Positions 1-8,100 of a DNA stretch of 35,924 bases are shown in pieces. The stretch's first letter is position 1; the number at the start of each line of letters is the position of its first letter. The stretch is from NCBI GenBank assembly GCA_002898675.1, contig BEHW01000005.1:1-35924 (forward strand), in the 5' to 3' direction. The translations under genes and the position numbers were made by a program. The DNA is from a bacterium HR20 (GTDB taxonomy: Bacteria; Bacteroidota; Ignavibacteria; Kapaibacteriales; NICIL-2). Under the pieces are notes generated by a model. It was not told the DNA's origin. It made no database searches and saw only the letters and a list, made by a program, of their open reading frames with translations.

Positions 1-321
1 CGGATCAGTCTCCGTGATGCTCACGCTCGACCACGTCGGCACTCCACCAACCGTCGTCAACACTTGCCCATCACTGCCCGCTGCAAGCTTGCTGACCGCG
101 ATCGCTGCACTGCTGCTGATGTCAGCGTCGGTGATTGTACCATCTGCAATCTTCGCACTCGTCACCGCATCGTTGGCTATCGTCGGGTTCGGATACGTCC
201 CCGTCAAATCTCCACCTGCTGCTCCCGTCGGCGGAAAACTCGACGGCGCTCCCGTGATCTTCGACCACGATACGTCGCTCACCTTCGCGTCTGTCACCGC
301 ACCGTCGGCAAGCTTGGCTGT
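1..321 (-). repeat. Intragenic direct repeat, second copy
   Basis: This stretch encodes residues 300-406 of the partial fibre protein and repeats 559-879 at an offset of 558 bp (186 codons). By eye the encoded copies match at 101 of 107 residues; the differences are E/K, S/A, T/S, S/A, A/T and T/S. The repeat reaches the window edge, so more copies may follow. Confidence 0.9.
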
Positions 322-1218
322 CGTCACCGAACCATCGGCAAGCGTCGTCACCAACGTCACGTTCCCCGTCCCATCAAACGATACCGCCGGCGCCGTCACA
401 TCTCCTGAAAGCGAAAAGTTGCGCGCCGTCTGCAATGCCGTCGCCGTCGCCGCATTCCCTGTGATGCTGCCGTTGATTGCATTGCTAAACGTCCACGTCC
501 CCGTCACCGTCTCGTTCTGCGTCAAGTTCCCATAGTTCGGCTCCGCTGCCGTCCACACCGGATCAGTCTCCGTGATGCTCACGCTCGACCACGTCGGCAC
601 TCCACCAACCGTCGTCAACACTTGCCCATCACTGCCCGCTGCAAGCTTGCTGACCGCTATTGCTGCTGTGCTGCTGATGTCAGCGTCGGTGATCGTCCCG
701 TCGGCAATCTTCGCACTCGTCACCGCATCGTTGGCTATCGCGGGATTCGGATATGTGCCCGTCAAATCTCCACCGGCACTTCCTGTCGGCGGAAAACTCG
801 TCGGTGCGCCCGTGATCTTCGACCACGAAACGTCGCTCACCTTCGCATCCGTCACCGAACCGTCGGCAAGCTCGGCCGTACCGACCACGCCACTGCCAAG
901 CTGCAAATTGTTGTACGCGCCGCTGACGTCGCCGCTGAACGTTGTCGCCGATGTGAGGATGATACCGCTTTCGTCGGGTAGTGTCCATGTACGAGAAACT
1001 GTCAAGCCAGGGCTTACCAGCATTCCAACCTTGTCCTCACCCCAGCGGAGTGACCCGTCCGATGGAAGGCGAATAAAAGAAGCCGCATTTTCCAGGCGCA
1101 GAGAATCTTTGATGATTGCGCCGTAGTTGATCAAGCTTCCCACTTGGGCGAAGCTCGCTGTGGCTGCAGCCACAAAGGCCACGAGAACGAATCGAACACG
1201 TCGCATTGCTGTACTCAT
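1..1218 (-). CDS. Tail-fibre-like secreted repeat protein (3' end outside window)
   Basis: An open frame of 406 codons runs from an ATG at 1218 to the left edge with no stop, so the C-terminus is missing. Residues 1-25 form a signal peptide (MSTAMRRVRF start, hydrophobic core, cleavage near SFAQ). A second ATG at 1206 (residue 5) is an equally plausible start; neither has a good Shine-Dalgarno. From residue 114 the protein consists of fibre-type motifs: GDLTGTYPNP, DAVTSAKIADGTITDADI and SDGQVLTTVGGVPTW. These are typical of Bacteroidota proteins annotated as tail-fibre-domain-containing and of phage fibre shafts. Residues 114-220 recur at 300-406. The protein is probably an exported trimeric surface fibre or adhesin; this role is inferred. 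It shares the GDLTGTYPNP module with the fibre gene at 2118-4295 but is separated from that operon by a terminator. Any S74 or T9SS domain would lie outside the window. Confidence 0.8.
   Translation of the reverse strand, partial: MSTAMRRVRFVLVAFVAAATASFAQVGSLINYGAIIKDSLRLENAASFIRLPSDGSLRWGEDKVGMLVSPGLTVSRTWTLPDESGIILTSATTFSGDVSGAYNNLQLGSGVVGTAELADGSVTDAKVSDVSWSKITGAPTSFPPTGSAGGDLTGTYPNPAIANDAVTSAKIADGTITDADISSTAAIAVSKLAAGSDGQVLTTVGGVPTWSSVSITETDPVWTAAEPNYGNLTQNETVTGTWTFSNAINGSITGNAATATALQTARNFSLSGDVTAPAVSFDGTGNVTLVTTLADGSVTTAKLADGAVTDAKVSDVSWSKITGAPSSFPPTGAAGGDLTGTYPNPTIANDAVTSAKIADGTITDADISSSAAIAVSKLAAGSDGQVLTTVGGVPTWSSVSITETDP
559..879 (-). repeat. Intragenic direct repeat, first copy
   Basis: This stretch encodes residues 114-220 of the partial fibre protein and is the partner of the copy at 1-321. 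The 237 bp between the copies (322-558) encode a different spacer containing NLTQNETVTGTWTFSNAI, which resembles a standard fibre-shaft element. Confidence 0.9.
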
Positions 1219-1313
1219 GGAATTGTGAAACATACCGAGATAGTAGGCAGCGACTTGCCTCAAAGTTCCCCGAAAGAACTGTGCCAACTGCGATTCTGGG
1301 TGGTAACTTTTGG

Positions 1314-1346
1314 AAAAAACATGGGGCGACTGCTCGCAGTCGCCCC
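1314..1346 (-). terminator. Rho-independent terminator after the fibre operon
   Basis: A perfect 10-bp stem (GGGGCGACTG / CAGTCGCCCC, 1323-1346) closes a 4-nt loop. Read on the minus strand it is followed two bases later by six T (1319-1314). It lies 32 bp past the stop of the S74/T9SS gene, so it ends that operon and separates it from the fibre gene starting at 1218. Confidence 0.9.
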
Positions 1347-1378
1347 GTGCAAGTGCATAGCACTCGTTGATTTCTCGT

Positions 1379-2110
1379 CTATCGGACCAGCTGCATCCGT
1401 TTTGATGCAACGGTTCGACCATCGAAGACTAACTGATACTCGTACGTCCCTGATGCGAGCATGCTCAGATCGAGCGTCACCTGCGACCACAGATCGCGCG
1501 CGGGGAGCTCGACACTGCGGACACTACGTCCATTGACGTCGCTGACCCTAAGCTCTGCGCGCATCACCGTGCTTGGGACATAGTACGGGATCGTCGTTGT
1601 GCCGTCGTGCGGATTGGGGATATTCTCGCCCAGCCAGCTGCTATTGCCACTTCCTCCATCGAGCTGAATACGCTGCGTGGGCATGCCTGCAGTTGGCGGT
1701 TGCATCATAGCCCGTAGCTCTTCGATGCTCTGGCGCAACTGGTCAATTTCTTGCTGCTGCTGTTGAATCGCAGCGATCAACACAGGGACCAGTCGGGAAT
1801 AGTCCATCGCCCACTGCTGGCAGTAGCCCGACGGAGGGCGAACTGCCTCTGGGATGATGGGAAAGACCTCTTGCGCCATCAGACCGATGTTCGGGATGTT
1901 CTCGCCACTTGGGAGCTGCTCGAGAAACCGGTACGGGTGCAATCGCAGGATGTCCTCGAGTCCATACGGAAGCGGTTCGAGTCTGGAACGCAGCCGCGCA
2001 TCCTCCTGCTGCCACCATCCCTGCGGTGCCCGCTGGACGGGTTGCGCGATCAGTGTCGCTGCTGCAACCAGAACTGCTGCACATCCCGCGTGGATATCTC
2101 GCATTCCCAT
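1379..2110 (-). CDS. S74-like (intramolecular chaperone) domain protein with T9SS sorting domain
   Basis: 243 residues. A signal peptide (about 1-23) is followed at 34-118 by a region resembling the C-terminal chaperone (ICA, peptidase S74) domain of phage tailspikes and fibres: a RLxxRLEPL opening, NIGLMAQEVFPIIPEAV at 74-90 and MDYSRLVPVLIAAIQQQQ at 102-119. A glutamine-rich coiled coil (about 115-135) follows. Residues 162-243 form a T9SS type-A-like tail (GENIPNP, ELRVSDVNGRSV, LASGTYEYQL). In phage proteins this domain sits at the fibre C-terminus, helps trimerisation and cuts itself off with a Ser-Lys dyad. Here it is a separate gene, and the usual Ser and Lys positions read as acidic/Ala and Arg, so self-cleavage is doubtful. 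It lies 7 bp after the fibre gene stop. The ATG at 2110 is preferred because upstream in-frame starts overlap that gene and delay the signal peptide. Confidence 0.8.
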   Translation of the reverse strand: MGMRDIHAGCAAVLVAAATLIAQPVQRAPQGWWQQEDARLRSRLEPLPYGLEDILRLHPYRFLEQLPSGENIPNIGLMAQEVFPIIPEAVRPPSGYCQQWAMDYSRLVPVLIAAIQQQQQEIDQLRQSIEELRAMMQPPTAGMPTQRIQLDGGSGNSSWLGENIPNPHDGTTTIPYYVPSTVMRAELRVSDVNGRSVRSVELPARDLWSQVTLDLSMLASGTYEYQLVFDGRTVASKRMQLVR

Positions 2111-2117
2111 CGCAATT

Positions 2118-4295
2118 CTACGGCTTGATGACAAGGTAGTTCCAATCGCGAGCACTGCCATCAACAGCTAGGCCAAGGATGTTGCGAATCTTGATGGTCA
2201 CAGTATTGGTTGCAGTGACCGCAGCACCTTGGAAGATCAAATCATCCTCAAACGTGTCCGGCGGTGTCAGAAACACACGATCGCCTGGTTCAACTCCAGT
2301 GATTGTGACACTGAGGGTCGCTGACGAATTTGCACCAATCGAGGGCGGATCAACCGAAACCGTCCCGTGCATGATCGCGTTCATTGGGGTTCCACTTGTG
2401 CCAACTTGAACTGTGCCGTTTTCGAACAATGCTGCTGGCTGGGCCCCGTTGCTCACGACATGCAAGTATGCACCAAGCGACGAGGCGATCCCAATCCCGA
2501 CAAAGCCGCTCGGATCTATTGCGCCGAGTGGAGTTCCAGACTGGTCACGCCATTCGATTAGATTGGTACTAAGCTGAGTTTGTCCCGCTTGGACGACTAC
2601 CTCGGTAGCACCCGTACCATTGTTGCCGCCAAGAACGTGGAGCTGTGTCGTTGGAGTGCCGCTGGCCTGATTTTGGATTTGCACAATACCGCTACTGGTA
2701 ATACGCAGCCGCTCGGCGCTGTTGGTCCGCACCACAAGATCAACCGCATCGGTCGTCCCCAAAAAGTTCACCGATGGATTGGTCCCGACGTTCCCCGTCA
2801 GACCCCATGCAAAACCACTGACCAACCCCGACGCTGCTCGATACTCGAGACCGCCGCTTCCTGTCCGCACCACCACATCCGTCGCCGTTGAGCTTCCGGG
2901 TATGCTCGGTACTGCTACGCTCGCTCCTGACAGCGTTGCATTCCCTGTCACGCTGAGATTGCCACCTACACTAACGTCACTGCTAACTCCAAGCGTCCCG
3001 CTCACCGTGCTGTTGCCTGTAATCGCTGCTCCTCCGCTGCTAACGGTCAAACCCGTCCCTATCGTAGCACTCCCTCCAATGTTGGCAGTCCCTGCCACAT
3101 CGAGCAACGCACTCGGACTGGTCGTCCCAATCCCGACATTACCACCACTGGTAATACGCAGCCGCTCAGTGTTGTTGGTGCGAACGACTAGGTCGACTGC
3201 ATCGGTTGTGCCCAAAAAGTTTGTGGAAGGATTGGTCCCGCTGTTGCCCATCAGCGCCCATGCCAGACCACTGACCAACCCTGCAGCATCCCGATACTCG
3301 AGCGCACCGCTCCCCGTCCGCACTACGACATCGCTCGCTGTGCTCCCACCGGGGATGTTCGCCGCCGTCACTGTCCCTGCATTGATCGTCACCTGGTCGG
3401 CTGATGCATCGCCCAGCGTCGTATTCCCTCCAACCGTCAGATCCCCACTAACATTGGCGGCACCTGCCACGTCCAGAAGGGTGCTCGGACTGCTCGTCCC
3501 AATGCCGACGTTGCCACTGCTGGTAATCCGCAGCCGCTCGACGTTGTTGGTCTTGAGCACCAACGACTGATTGTTGGTCGTCCCTAAAAACTCGCTCCCA
3601 CTGATGCTGTTGCCACTCAACACCCATGCCCACGCCGATGGACTTGTCGGCTTCCAATCGTTGATCGTCCCCGTCACCCACGTGAGGACTTGCCCATTGG
3701 TTGCGCCCATTTGGTTGATCTTGTTCCCCGTCACCGCACGCGGGGCGATCTTATCAGTCGTCACCGCAGAACTGGCAATCTTGAGTGTAGTCACCTTGCT
3801 GTTGCCAATGTACGGGTTCGGATAGGTCCCCGTCAAGTCCCCGCCTGCCGGTCCGCTCGGCGTCGTCTGCACGGTCACTCCTTTGAGCGCCTCCGGTGCA
3901 AGCGCCCGTGCGACGTCCGCCACCGCCGCGCTCTCCGAGCGCAACGCATACGGCACCGCCGTCAACATCGTCCGCGGGCGAAGCTCCTCCGAACCGTTCA
4001 CGCTAATGCCAACGTAATAAACACGGTCGAACGTTAGCCGCCACGGTAACGGCTCGACCGTCCCAATGAGCACATTGACCACACCGCGCACCGCCTCAAC
4101 ACGCTGCTCCTCCACGTAGATCGGCTCGGTCGCATCCACGCGGTCGTAGAGCCGTATCGTCAACTGATATTCTCCATCCGGCAGAATCCGACCCTGGCTA
4201 TCGGTCAGAATGCCCTGGTACGACAGCACCCGCGGCACCTGCGCCGACGCTACTGCTGCAAGAACCACCACCAAAACAATCGCAAACCAACGCAT
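2118..4295 (-). CDS. Secreted phage-tail-fibre-like surface protein
   Basis: 725 residues. Signal peptide 1-18 (MRWFAIVLVV...ASAQ). Residues 19-120 form the N-terminal domain common in Bacteroidota fibre-like proteins (PRVLSYQGILTDSQGRILPDG, RTMLTAVPYALRSESA). Residues 148-215 carry GPAGGDLTGTYPNP and a knotted-shaft-like segment. Three units of about 45-58 residues (223-278, 345-402, 497-541) share FLGTT, a Val-Leu/Val-Val-(K/R)TN stretch and ERLRITS; the first two also have GNVGIGT and SPSxLLDVAG. A compact C-terminal tip domain (about 645-725) ends in RDWNYLVIKP. No T9SS tail is visible, unlike both operon neighbours. The start at 4295 is set by GGAGG at 4300-4304; an upstream in-frame start at 4319 lacks one. 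It probably forms a trimeric extracellular fibre; function and ligand are unknown. It is the middle gene of the operon running from 4806 to 1379. Confidence 0.85.
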   Translation of the reverse strand: MRWFAIVLVVVLAAVASAQVPRVLSYQGILTDSQGRILPDGEYQLTIRLYDRVDATEPIYVEEQRVEAVRGVVNVLIGTVEPLPWRLTFDRVYYVGISVNGSEELRPRTMLTAVPYALRSESAAVADVARALAPEALKGVTVQTTPSGPAGGDLTGTYPNPYIGNSKVTTLKIASSAVTTDKIAPRAVTGNKINQMGATNGQVLTWVTGTINDWKPTSPSAWAWVLSGNSISGSEFLGTTNNQSLVLKTNNVERLRITSSGNVGIGTSSPSTLLDVAGAANVSGDLTVGGNTTLGDASADQVTINAGTVTAANIPGGSTASDVVVRTGSGALEYRDAAGLVSGLAWALMGNSGTNPSTNFLGTTDAVDLVVRTNNTERLRITSGGNVGIGTTSPSALLDVAGTANIGGSATIGTGLTVSSGGAAITGNSTVSGTLGVSSDVSVGGNLSVTGNATLSGASVAVPSIPGSSTATDVVVRTGSGGLEYRAASGLVSGFAWGLTGNVGTNPSVNFLGTTDAVDLVVRTNSAERLRITSSGIVQIQNQASGTPTTQLHVLGGNNGTGATEVVVQAGQTQLSTNLIEWRDQSGTPLGAIDPSGFVGIGIASSLGAYLHVVSNGAQPAALFENGTVQVGTSGTPMNAIMHGTVSVDPPSIGANSSATLSVTITGVEPGDRVFLTPPDTFEDDLIFQGAAVTATNTVTIKIRNILGLAVDGSARDWNYLVIKP
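2673..3629 (-). repeat. Three degenerate fibre repeats within the CDS
   Basis: Units lie at 3462-3629, 3090-3263 and about 2673-2807. Each encodes a W-containing entry, GTTDAV or GTTNNQ, a TN-x-x-ERLRITS core and a glycine-rich turn. They are separated by variable NATLSG/SVGGNLSV-like stretches. Such units are typical of beta-helical fibre shafts. Confidence 0.8.
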
Positions 4296-4299
4296 GGGA

Positions 4300-4304
4300 C
4301 CTCC
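4300..4304 (-). promoter_or_regulatory. Shine-Dalgarno of the fibre gene
   Basis: GGAGG on the minus strand, four bases before the ATG at 4295. It decides the start of the fibre gene over the earlier in-frame start at 4319. Confidence 0.75.
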
Positions 4305-4326
4305 GAAAGAGTGACACACAAGAGAA

Positions 4327-4806
4327 TTACTTTGCTACCATCATCGGAAGGAACATCTCCTGCCCCTGGCACCGCAGCTGCACCAGGTAGAGACCACTTG
4401 CGAGCCCGCTACAGTCAACCACCGCTGCCTGCCCACCTGCGCTCGGGACAAGCTCTAACTCCGCCAACCGCCGCCCCCGCAACGTCAAGAGCGTTGCCTC
4501 CGCCTCCCTGCCGCACCCAAGCTCCACCGTCGCACTCACCGCTGCAGGCTGCGGCGTTACCCGCGCCACAAACGGCTCCGAACGCTCGACGCTGAGCACG
4601 CCCGAACCAAGCCGATACCAGAACCCGTGTAACGCTGCGTGCAAGGCACCCTTCGAGATCCCTACCACCGGCTGACCAATCGTCCCCTGCACCGCAACCG
4701 TGCCGTTCGTGGAGCGAACCGCTCCGCTACTGACCACGCTCCGCTCGAGCGTCTGCGCCTGCAGCACACCTGCTGCCACCACAAGCACGAGGGCACACAC
4801 CTTCAT
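4327..4806 (-). CDS. Small secreted protein with T9SS sorting domain
   Basis: 159 residues. Signal peptide 1-18 (MKVCALVLVVAAGVLQAQ). Residues 19-65 carry the pattern VVSSGAVRSTNGTVAVQGTI followed by GQPVVG and GFWYRLG, seen in a family of short Bacteroidota T9SS cargo proteins. Residues 75-159 resemble the T9SS type-A sorting tail (TPQPAAVSATVELG, LTLRGRRLAELE, LASGLYLVQLRCQ). No enzymatic motif is visible. It is the first gene of the fibre operon: the promoter is about 130 bp upstream and the fibre gene begins 31 bp after its stop. The position suggests a base, anchor or minor component of the fibre, which is inference. A GTG at 4809 is also in frame, but the GGAGG spacing favours the ATG at 4806. 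Confidence 0.8.
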   Translation of the reverse strand: MKVCALVLVVAAGVLQAQTLERSVVSSGAVRSTNGTVAVQGTIGQPVVGISKGALHAALHGFWYRLGSGVLSVERSEPFVARVTPQPAAVSATVELGCGREAEATLLTLRGRRLAELELVPSAGGQAAVVDCSGLASGLYLVQLRCQGQEMFLPMMVAK

Positions 4807-4811
4807 CACAA

Positions 4812-4816
4812 CCTCC
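4812..4816 (-). promoter_or_regulatory. Shine-Dalgarno of the first fibre-operon gene
   Basis: GGAGG on the minus strand with a five-base spacer to the ATG at 4806. It supports that ATG over the GTG one codon upstream. Confidence 0.75.
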
Positions 4817-5136
4817 GGGAAGTAGAAGACAACATCATCACCACTGTAGCAACTGCTGTGCCATGCAAACAGAGGCTGCGTTAGTCACGAAGGCAGTCTC
4901 ACGGTGACGGCATAGAACATGTCACTACCTCGATACTACAAACTTACGCTCCCACGGCATTGTTACCAAACAATTTATGTGCACTCCGCCACATAATGCA
5001 CCCAAGGAGGGAAGCAAACACCACGCCCTTTCAATTCAGCAGCCGCGCAAACGTCTTCAGCGTGCCTTGTGCTCGCTAAGCATTCTGGCGCTAAGCGTAG
5101 TGCTCTTGATAGTTCGAACTGCTCGAGAGAATATGC
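4817..5136. other. Divergent intergenic region (about 320 bp)
   Basis: Noncoding region between the leftward fibre operon and the rightward propeller/ASH gene. It holds the leftward promoter at 4939-4970 and the fibre-operon leader. For the rightward gene no clear -7/-33 pair was found; a weak GAGAGA precedes its ATG. No tRNA or convincing RNA hairpin was seen. Short reading frames here have no signal peptide, ribosome site or recognisable content. Confidence 0.6.
4939..4970 (-). promoter_or_regulatory. Bacteroidota-type promoter of the fibre operon
   Basis: On the minus strand TTTG (4970-4967) is followed after exactly 20 bases by TAAGTTTG (4946-4939). This fits the Bacteroidota housekeeping pattern of a -33 TTTG, a 19-21 base spacer and a -7 TAnnTTTG. 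The expected start of transcription is near 4932, giving a leader of roughly 125 bases before the ATG at 4806. No riboswitch-like structure was recognised in that leader. Confidence 0.65.
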
Positions 5137-8100
5137 ATGCGGTGGTTTTTTCTCCTTGCGTTTTCTGTTCTCCCTGCCCTGGCACAACTGCAGCTTCGCG
5201 TTGTTTCATCAGTGGACTCAACACAGTATCCATGGCTTTCAATCATTGCTGAAAGCAGGCTCGATGGAGTTCCCATTGCACTCAGCGGGAGTTCGGTCGT
5301 TCTTGCTTCGTCGCGCTTTAGCATCCGCCCCCAGCGAGTCGAGACGCTTGACCAGGCACGCGGAAGGATGCGTATCACTTGGCTTGCAGACCCTCGGCTG
5401 GCCACAGAGAACTTCGTGCACATTTTCGCATGGAGCGGTGAGCAACTTGCACGTGATAGCGTCCAACTCCCTCGGCTTCCCGTCCTTCGGATTGTCACGC
5501 AACAGAACACGCCGCTGGAAGAACTCTCAATCCAAGCTGCACCAGGTATCGAAACGACGGAGCGATTCTACCTCCAACTTTTTACCGGACGCTCGAGCAC
5601 CGATGGTACCCGTGAACTCCCCATCCGAGTTGACTCCATCGTTTCGAGCATTCCGTTTGTACAGGTAGAGTGGGTCGGTTGGACTGGAGGCTCCCGGACC
5701 CTACCATCAACGGTATACTCGCCTCTCCTCTACCTGGTCCGGCTGCATTGCAGTCCGCCAGATACAACCTACCACAGCGGTACGATCACGATCTACTACG
5801 ACAGCACCCTCTCGTTTGCAATCCCAATTTCCGTCAACCGATTTCCTCTTCCAGCCACTCAGCAGCTCCGCTTTAGCTGGCCAAGCGGCGGTGAACTTCT
5901 CGCGCCTTGCCAGTCCGTAACACTTCGATGGAGCGGGATGGCACTCGATGCACGCGTTGCCGTTGACTACTCGCTCGATAGTGGCACAACATGGGAGCCG
6001 ATCACAATCACAACTGACAGCAGCACAACCTGGACCGTCCCGAACGCACCAACGCGCGGCCTGCGCTTTCGGCTGCGACAGCTCGATAGTCAACCACGCA
6101 CGTATCAGCTCGACGACCAAAACACAGCGGCCGTCGGGCGTATCACATTCCGAAGCGACGGCAAACGCTTGCTTGCGCTCCACGCAGCCAATGGCGAACT
6201 TGTCGAGTGGGACGTAGAATCCCGCCAAGTCACCTGGCGAGCGCTTCCGCCGGACGTTGGGCAAGTGCAACCAGTGTGGGTTGCATACCTGGACTCCACG
6301 CGCGCCATTGCTGTGTACAACGCCTCCGCCCGTGGATATGCCGCACTCTTCCGCATCGGCACGCCAGCGCCACTCTGGAACGGAGAAATCTTCCCGACAA
6401 CTATCGGGCAAGCCGCACTCGATACCGCACACTCTACGCTCGCAGTGATTGCCAGCATTTCTCCTGCTCTCCGGCTGCTGGAGATTTCCGATGCAACGAT
6501 CGCTTCTGCGCGCATTGTTCCATTGCCAATCCCTGCAACGGCGCTCACAATCACCGGCTCTGAAGCACTCGTCGCACTGCTCGACGGTCGCATCATTCGC
6601 TACCAAACGCCCGAGTGGACTCCAAGGGGTGAGTACTCCCTTCCCTTCCTGCCGCGAGTTGCGCTCATGCGCGCGCTCCCCGACGGCAAGCGACTTGCAA
6701 TCGGCTGCACTGTTTCGCAGCCATCGGTGGTGCAGGGGATAAGTGCCCCCGTGTTCGTCCTCGATCGCCCGACTGCACAGCTCATCCGCAGCAATCGGCA
6801 AGCAGCCTCAACCCCCGTTGCAGTAACAGCAAGCAGCAACGGACGGTACCTCGTCTTCGGCTTCCGTGGACAGCCGCAATCGCCGCTATGGGACTTGGCA
6901 GTGGACATGATCACCGGCCAAGTCTCGACCCACCAGGGCGCACTGGCAGACATCGCGTTCTCGCCAGACCAGCGCATGGTGGCCTCGTCATCGGTAACAC
7001 CACCACTGGAACTGGTTCTCCGGTCATTCCTTTTTCCCGAAACTGCCCTCAGCCCGCCAGTTCGAATCGGTGCACTCGCCCTCGCAACCGACACGCTCGA
7101 CTTCGCACCGATCTATGCATACGCCGGACTTGATACGACATTCCGCGCTCGGCTCTGCAATCGAGGAGACGTACCGATTCCGCTCAGCGAGCGCTGGGCG
7201 GAAGGTGAACCAACGTTCCAACTGCTCGACCTCCCCGGCCCTGATACGCTCCAGCCTGGGGAATGCCGTGACGTCACACTGCGCTTTGCCCCAGGACGGG
7301 CGGGGTACTACAGCGGTGCGCTGGTAATTCGCCACTGCGATCAACTGCTGCGACTGCCGCTTCGCGGTCGCGCCCTCGAGCGTAGCGTCACTTTTCCGGA
7401 CACCATCGTGGTGGGAACTGCGTGCGTTGGCCGCCCAGTGCGAGGGCAATTCATCGTGCTCACCAACGAAGACCCTGCCCCACTCCCGATTGGTGGAGCG
7501 ACGATCTACGACGGGCTGCGCTCGCCGTTTCGCCTGGTCACGCCGCCACACGATACGATCATCGGCGGCAAAAGTGCGCTGGTGCTCACCATCGAGTTTT
7601 CGCCAACCCAGAGCGGCCAAGCCAATGGTACGCTCTACGTGAACTACGGCTGGCGCGATTACACCGCAACGATTACGCTCAGCGGGAGCAGTGTTGGGAG
7701 CACGGTAGAGCCGCACGTGCGGCCGCTGCCATTTGTTCCCCAGCAGCCTCTCCGCTCGCTCCGACTCCGCAACCGTGAACGGAGCACGCTCACCATCACC
7801 AGTGCTCGCGTTGAACCAGCTGGTGGGTTTCGCATCATCGGTGATTTCCCTCTTGCGATACCTCCGGAGGATTCTGTTGCAATCGGGATCGAATGGCTCC
7901 AGCCCGATTCCTCCAGCGCAGAGCTGGTGCTCCAGGTCGAACCCTGCTCGAGCATACTGCGAATCCCGCTGGTGCGATTCCAAGCGCGCGCCGAACTTCG
8001 TATCCCCACCGTGCGAGCAGACGTCCATGGGCGAGCACGCATCCCCATCCTCGCTCGCATTGCCGCCAACGCCGACTACGGCGATCGGCTACCGTGCACG

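Noticed and set aside
14..1126. Plus-strand frames of 173 and 184 residues repeated at 558-bp spacing
   Set aside because: They repeat only because the minus-strand fibre gene repeats; no ribosome site or sensible protein content.
1037..1363. Minus-strand 108-residue frame spanning the start of the left-edge fibre gene
   Set aside because: It crosses the terminator at 1314-1346 and is out of frame with the fibre gene, which has a signal peptide and fibre motifs.
2111..2164. Longer N-terminus for the S74/T9SS protein starting at 2164
   Set aside because: It would overlap the upstream gene by 47 bp and put 18 extra residues before the signal peptide.
1..3629. Repeats considered as CRISPR or tandem satellite DNA
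   Set aside because: Units keep codon phase, are long and divergent, and encode fibre motifs; there are no short identical repeats with unique spacers.
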